DNA of 64,000 bases from contig NC_015058.1 of NCBI RefSeq assembly GCF_000178975.2, positions 1-64,000 of the forward strand. Direction: 5' to 3'. The DNA comes from Granulicella tundricola MP5ACTX9 (GTDB taxonomy: Bacteria; Acidobacteriota; Terriglobia; Terriglobales; Acidobacteriaceae). The notes under the pieces are model-generated. The model saw nothing but the letters and a program-made list of their open reading frames with translations, was not told where the DNA came from and searched no databases. Positions 60,197 through 64,000 of the stretch are shown here, piece by piece; position 1 is the first letter of the stretch; each line of letters begins with the position of its first letter. Both the position numbers and the translations under genes were made by a program.

Positions 60197-61351
60197 TCAG
60201 GTGCGCACAGTACCGAAGAATGCCTGAAGGTCAGAGGCAAGTAGCTCCGGTTCCTCAGCTGCCGCGAAGTGGCCGCCCTTTGGCATGGGTGTCCATCGAG
60301 TGACGTTATAACCACGTTCTACCCAACTCCGAGGAGGCATCATGATTTCCTTCGGAAAACATGCGATTGCACACGGCGTCGGAACATAGTCGGTCGATGA
60401 AAAATGAAGAGGACTTCGGCGTCCCTCGCGATACATATGGAACGAGGAAGATATCGTCTGCGTCATCCAGTACAGTGTGACATTGGCCAGAAGAGCATCC
60501 CTCGAAAAGCTGCTGTAAAGATCGCCTCCGCAATCGGACCACTCCCGAAATTTCTCAAGCATCCAGGCCGCCAGACCCGCGGGAGAATCATTCAATGCAT
60601 AGGCAGGAGTCTGCGGCCTTGTACCCTGCATGTGTGCGTACGCACCGTTCTCGTCATACCATTGGGCGGCCTCGGCCTGGAACTGTCGTTCTGCGGGGGT
60701 GATCTCGGTTCCAGGGGCCAGATAAGGTTTGTAGGAGCCCGGAATGTAGTTAAGGTGGACTCCGATCAGATGCTCACTGTGGCGCAAGCCCAAAGCGGTA
60801 CTGACGCCAGCACCGATGTCCCCGCCCTGCGCGGCGAAGCGGTCATAGCCGAGCGCCCGCATCAGCTCAACCCAAATCTCGGCGACGCGGAATGAGTTCA
60901 CACCTTCGCTCTGAGGCCGATCGGAGAAGCCGAAGCCAGGCAACGAGGGGATGACTACATCGAACGAGATGTCGGCGGCTAAGCCATGTGCCACCGGATT
61001 CGTGAGGAGAGGAACTATCTCCAGCATTTCGAGAAACGACCCTGGCCAGCCGTGGGTCAAAATCAAGGGAATCGCAGCAGGTCCTCTCCCTTTGACGTGC
61101 AGGAAATGGATCTTTCCTTGATCTGATTTGAAGCGAAAATGGGGAAATTGGGAAAGCCGATCAATCTGCTTTTGCCAATCAAAGTCTTCGCTCCAATACC
61201 GGCAGAGATCTTTGAGAGATTGAAGCTCGAACCCACTGCCCCAATCGGACCCCGGAATCTCGTCGGGCCAGCGCGTTTGTTTGATGCGGGAACGCAAGTC
61301 TTCCCAGTGATCGGAAGAAAACGTGGGGGAAAATGGTTCAATCGGAGTCAT
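60197..61351 (-). CDS. Epoxide hydrolase (EHN-type, microsomal-like)
   Basis: The 384-residue protein has the N-terminal epoxide-hydrolase domain (DHWEDLRSRIKQTRWPDEIP, SLKDLCRYWSEDFDWQKQID) and an alpha/beta hydrolase domain: LTHGWPGSFLEMLEIVPLL (oxyanion HGWPG), PSLPGFGFSDRP, nucleophile Asp in RFAAQGGDIGAGVSTALGL, and the His in MPKGGHFAAAEEPELLA. It should open epoxides to diols; a juvenile-hormone-type or xenobiotic substrate cannot be chosen. No signal peptide. It is complete and lies between two recombinase loci, so it may be cargo or bystander. Confidence 0.9.
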   Translation of the reverse strand: MTPIEPFSPTFSSDHWEDLRSRIKQTRWPDEIPGSDWGSGFELQSLKDLCRYWSEDFDWQKQIDRLSQFPHFRFKSDQGKIHFLHVKGRGPAAIPLILTHGWPGSFLEMLEIVPLLTNPVAHGLAADISFDVVIPSLPGFGFSDRPQSEGVNSFRVAEIWVELMRALGYDRFAAQGGDIGAGVSTALGLRHSEHLIGVHLNYIPGSYKPYLAPGTEITPAERQFQAEAAQWYDENGAYAHMQGTRPQTPAYALNDSPAGLAAWMLEKFREWSDCGGDLYSSFSRDALLANVTLYWMTQTISSSFHMYREGRRSPLHFSSTDYVPTPCAIACFPKEIMMPPRSWVERGYNVTRWTPMPKGGHFAAAEEPELLASDLQAFFGTVRT

Positions 61352-61513
61352 GCTCTCCTTCTAAACTCGCCAAATACTCTACATCCACCTCTAAGATTAG
61401 AGGAAGGCTCGGCAATCACCATCACGCGAGAGACTCTGGATCGGCGCAAATCGCCGAGTCGCTCAGCGACCATAAGGCTGAAATGGCTGCTTCTATCAAT
61501 ATCGAGAGCGAAA

Positions 61514-62092
61514 TTAAGCTTGAGCAGAACGTAGAAGCGTCCGGTAGACCGTCGGTCTAGAGATAGAAAACAGCTCCGCCAGGTCGCTGATCGTGTACTG
61601 GCCAGTTCCATGCATGCGCCCCAGCTCCTTCTGCTGTTTGTCTGACAGCTTGGGCTGTTTGCCCCGGAGTTTGCCTTTTGCGCGAGCGATCTTCATACCT
61701 TCCCGGGTGCGCAGCCGAATCAGGTCGGACTCAAACTCCGCGAAGGTGGCCAAGATGTTGAAGAACATCTTGCCCATGGGATCGGTTGGGTCATAGCGGC
61801 TTTGGCCCAGCGCTAACGTCACGCCACGCGCTGCCAGCTCATCTGCGATAGAGCGCGCATCGGGTACCGAGCGGGCGAGCCGGTCCAGCTTCGGCACGAC
61901 CAGCGTATCGCCCTTTCGAACTGCGGCCAGCGCCTGATTGAGACCTGGCCTCGCCCGGTTCGTTCCAGTTAGACCGTGATCGACGTAAATTCGTTCCGCA
62001 GCTACGCCTAAATCAACAAGTGCTTCCCGCTGGGCGGTGAGGTCCTGCTTGTCTGTAGAGCATCGTGCGTAGCCGATGAGAGTCTTTGGCAT
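61514..62092 (-). CDS. tniR: Serine recombinase, TnpR/TniR-type resolvase
   Basis: ATG 62092 starts the recognisable sequence MPKTLIGYARCSTDKQDLTA (Ser nucleophile); the frame is open to 62221 but that part overlaps the transposase promoter. Other motifs: VDHGLTGTNRARPGLNQALA, DTLVVPKLDRLARSVPDARS, FNILATFAEFESDLIRLRTR and the C-terminal HTH YTISDLAELFSISRPTVYRT. 192 residues is typical of transposon resolvases. It is divergent from the tniA-like gene, with 159 bases between, where the res site is expected. It would resolve cointegrates. Confidence 0.92.
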   Translation of the reverse strand: MPKTLIGYARCSTDKQDLTAQREALVDLGVAAERIYVDHGLTGTNRARPGLNQALAAVRKGDTLVVPKLDRLARSVPDARSIADELAARGVTLALGQSRYDPTDPMGKMFFNILATFAEFESDLIRLRTREGMKIARAKGKLRGKQPKLSDKQQKELGRMHGTGQYTISDLAELFSISRPTVYRTLLRSAQA

Positions 62093-62251
62093 GATGTGTA
62101 ACGTTTGTCGGGCCTTGTGTGAGAATATCACCGTACCAGGTATGTGAGACAAGGATTGCCGGGTTTCTGGCTTCTTGTAGTCAGTCCAGAGCTGTCCGTT
62201 GAAGGATCGTCTTACGGACACGGCTTAGATCGTAGTCGAGGGGTGTTGGCC

Positions 62252-63727
62252 ATGCACTCAGGAGACAAATCGCCGGCGTTGGCAGAACTCACCGAGGCAC
62301 AGCGCGAGCAAGCGATGTCTCGCTTTCGGGTGCTTCGTTCTCACACGGAGAGAGGTGTCCCGCTTCCAAGAGCGGCGCAGGCTGCAGGCGTGGGTTTACG
62401 GACTATTGAGCGATGGCTTGCTCAATACCGTGCAGATGGCCTGGCTGGACTTGTTAGACAGACCCGCGAAGATCGCGGGCGACGAAAGATTCCGCCAGAA
62501 GCAGTGGAACTGATCGAAGGACTCTTCCTGAAGAAGCCACAGCCCTCCGCTGCTGCGGTCCATCGCCGCGTTCTCGCGCTCTGTAAAGAGCGAGAGTGGC
62601 CTTCGCCTTCGTACAGCAGCGTATATGCAATCATCTCGCGGCTCGATCCAGCCCTGACCACGCTGGCTCATGAAGGCCCTGCTCGTTTCCGCGACCAGTT
62701 CGAGCTGGTGTACCGCCACCGCGCAAGCCACCCAAACGCGATCTGGCAAGCCGATCACACCCAACTCGACGTGCTCATTCGAGACGCGAGCGGCGAGCCA
62801 GTCAGACCCTGGCTGACCACTGTGATCGACGATCACTCTCGCGCTCTGGCCGGCTACCTGGTCTTCGCTGGAGCACCTTCGGCTTTCCAGACTTCGCTTG
62901 CTCTCCGTCAGGCGATCTGGCGTAAGGCAGACCCTTCATGGGCTATATGCGGTATTCCGGACGTTCTCTATGTCGATCATGGGAGCGACTTCACGAGCAA
63001 ACATCTTGAGCAGGTGGCCGTCGACCTGCACTTCGAACTCGTCTATTCCACCATTGCCCGTCCTCAAGGGCGCGGCAAGATCGAGCGTCTATTCGGAACT
63101 CTCAACACAGAACTCTTGCCTGAGCTGCCCGGCTACCTGAAGCATGGCAAGCCGACTACAGAACCAAAACTATCTTTGTCTGAACTGGACCGAGCTATCG
63201 GCAACTTCATGCTCGGCACCTATAACGCCCGAGTTCATCGCGAGATTGGCATTGCACCGCAAACCTCCTGGTCGGGCAACGGCTGGCTTCCGCGTATGCC
63301 GGACAGTCTTGAGGATCTGGATCTGCTGCTGATCTCGGTGGCTAAAGCCCGGACTGTTCACCGCGACGGCATTCACTTCCAAGGAATTCGGTACATGGAT
63401 CCAACCCTCGCGGCGTACGTGAAAGAGGCCGTTACCATTCGATACGATCCACGAGATGTTGCTGAGATTCGTGTCTTTCACCGGAATCGCTTCCTCTGCC
63501 GTGCAGTGAGTCCCGAGCATAGCGGCCAGGCAATCACCTTGAAGGACATCCAGACCGCGCGCTCGGCTCACCGCCGCGCGCTTCGTGGACAGATCAGGGA
63601 ACGCGTCACTCCCGTGGCAGATTTCCTTTCTCCTCACACTGAAACGACGGGTCCGCCCGCCGCAAAGACCTCAATCCCGCAGCCAAAGAAATCCAAACTA
63701 CATACCTACCGGGAGGATCTTGAATGA
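62252..63727 (+). CDS. tniA: TniA/TnsB-like DDE transposase (Mu-type)
   Basis: ATG 62252 gives 491 residues. The N-terminal HTH pair has [20 protein letters not shown] and [19 protein letters not shown]. The integrase core: [20 protein letters not shown] (D), [20 protein letters not shown] (D) and [20 protein letters not shown] (E). A Mu-C-terminal beta-barrel follows ([36 protein letters not shown]). The C-terminal basic tail ([16 protein letters not shown]) is the part that normally contacts the AAA regulator. The stop overlaps the tniB start by ATGA. Joins element ends to target in replicative transposition. Confidence 0.9.
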   Translation: MHSGDKSPALAELTEAQREQAMSRFRVLRSHTERGVPLPRAAQAAGVGLRTIERWLAQYRADGLAGLVRQTREDRGRRKIPPEAVELIEGLFLKKPQPSAAAVHRRVLALCKEREWPSPSYSSVYAIISRLDPALTTLAHEGPARFRDQFELVYRHRASHPNAIWQADHTQLDVLIRDASGEPVRPWLTTVIDDHSRALAGYLVFAGAPSAFQTSLALRQAIWRKADPSWAICGIPDVLYVDHGSDFTSKHLEQVAVDLHFELVYSTIARPQGRGKIERLFGTLNTELLPELPGYLKHGKPTTEPKLSLSELDRAIGNFMLGTYNARVHREIGIAPQTSWSGNGWLPRMPDSLEDLDLLLISVAKARTVHRDGIHFQGIRYMDPTLAAYVKEAVTIRYDPRDVAEIRVFHRNRFLCRAVSPEHSGQAITLKDIQTARSAHRRALRGQIRERVTPVADFLSPHTETTGPPAAKTSIPQPKKSKLHTYREDLE

Positions 63728-64000
63728 GAACAACCAAGGCACCCCGCCGTGCAGAGGCTTTCATCGTCACCAAAGAACACCGCCGGTTCATGGAATTCGC
63801 AAACGTCGTTCGCAAGGAGCGCTATATCGGCCTCTGCTACGGCGCGGCAGGTGTGGGCAAAACGCAGTCCGCTAGACGGTACGCTCACTGGCAAAGCGTT
63901 GAGCCGCTTCTCACTCGCTGGGGGCCTCGCGACGAAGCAGACAAGAAGATCTATGCGACGCTCGCCCGGTCACGCGTCCTCTTCTTCACACCGGACGTAC
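63724..64000 (+). CDS. tniB: TniB/TnsC-like AAA ATPase, partial (runs off the window)
   Basis: ATG 63724 overlaps the tniA stop. The first 92 residues read [40 protein letters not shown] and the Walker [17 protein letters not shown], then [20 protein letters not shown] toward a Walker B region beyond the edge. This matches the AAA+ target-selection ATPase that follows the transposase in Tn402-like and related elements. It would regulate transposase and target choice. The C-terminal part is not in the window. Confidence 0.85.
   Translation, partial: MRTTKAPRRAEAFIVTKEHRRFMEFANVVRKERYIGLCYGAAGVGKTQSARRYAHWQSVEPLLTRWGPRDEADKKIYATLARSRVLFFTPDV

Larger units (their letters stand above)
61514..64000. 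mobile_element. Partial Tn402/Tn5053-like (TniABR) transposon
   Basis: A resolvase gene divergent from overlapping tniA-like and tniB-like genes matches transposons of the Tn402/Tn5053 and Tn7-relative group. The left end should lie between 61352 and 61513, but I could not identify terminal repeats or target duplications. The element continues beyond 64000, so TniQ and any cargo are outside the window. Confidence 0.7.

Noticed and set aside
1-64000. CRISPR array, rRNA or tRNA genes
   Set aside because: No regularly spaced repeats of 23-40 bases and no recognisable rRNA or tRNA sequence were noticed; a dedicated tRNA scan could not be run.

Overview
The window looks like a chromosomal stretch of a soil acidobacterium of the Terriglobia type (Granulicella, Edaphobacter or Terriglobus relatives). 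This is inference from moderately high GC, many Tat-exported proteins, GH27/GH28 polysaccharide enzymes, an ABC-permease/M1-peptidase fusion and small protein families that I associate with that group. No rRNA or tRNA gene was seen, so no finer placement is possible.

Layout. 1-2.0 kb: small membrane-protein genes (DUF1772 remnant, DUF4149-like, DUF4267) opposite a TetR regulator, with two matching operators between. 2.1-9.1 kb: mobile-element graveyard in a polysaccharide-degradation locus: an ISL3 element with perfect ends and an 8-bp target duplication sits in the terminal repeats of an ISNCY-type remnant; an intact GH27 alpha-galactosidase; a GH28 polygalacturonase cut by an IS3 element. 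9.1-21 kb: WXXGXW protein, GAF-PAS histidine kinase, ABC-permease/M1 peptidase with a frameshifted ATPase, an IS5 deletion remnant, formaldehyde-dehydrogenase-like ADH and two alpha/beta hydrolases. 21.4-28.4 kb: six-gene overlapping operon (ThDP enzyme, mandelate-racemase-type enzyme, cyclase, duplicated membrane protein, gluconate-dehydrogenase small subunit, GMC oxidoreductase). 28.6-33.3 kb: TolC-EmrA-EmrB efflux operon. 33.3-39.1 kb: MFS transporter with two DUF421 proteins, a beta-barrel and tandem Tat-exported ferritin-like proteins. 39.5-41.2 kb: DNA-ligase C-terminal remnant next to a spore-photoproduct-lyase-like radical SAM gene.

41.6-58.3 kb is the most distinctive part: a dense signalling island of soluble histidine kinases, single-domain receivers, receiver-like proteins lacking the phospho-acceptor Asp, a free-standing DHp-like domain with the His replaced, three Crp/Fnr regulators, two cold-shock proteins, a KhpA-like KH protein and several very small Cys-rich proteins. 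An ordered set (pseudo-receiver, small Cys protein, CspA, Crp/Fnr, gene A, gene B) occurs twice about 12 kb apart, with A and B about 80 percent identical between copies and a nearly identical 20-bp element about 65 bp before each A. This looks like a duplicated, undescribed stress-signalling module.

58.5-64 kb: an overlapping recombinase-HNH-hypothetical operon, an epoxide hydrolase, and the start of a Tn402/Tn5053-like transposon (resolvase, TniA, TniB) that leaves the window.

Several otherwise intact non-mobile genes carry one- or two-base deletions (about 16.44, 22.76 and 35.72 kb). Either the assembly has residual indel errors or these genes are recently broken; this should be settled before calling them pseudogenes.
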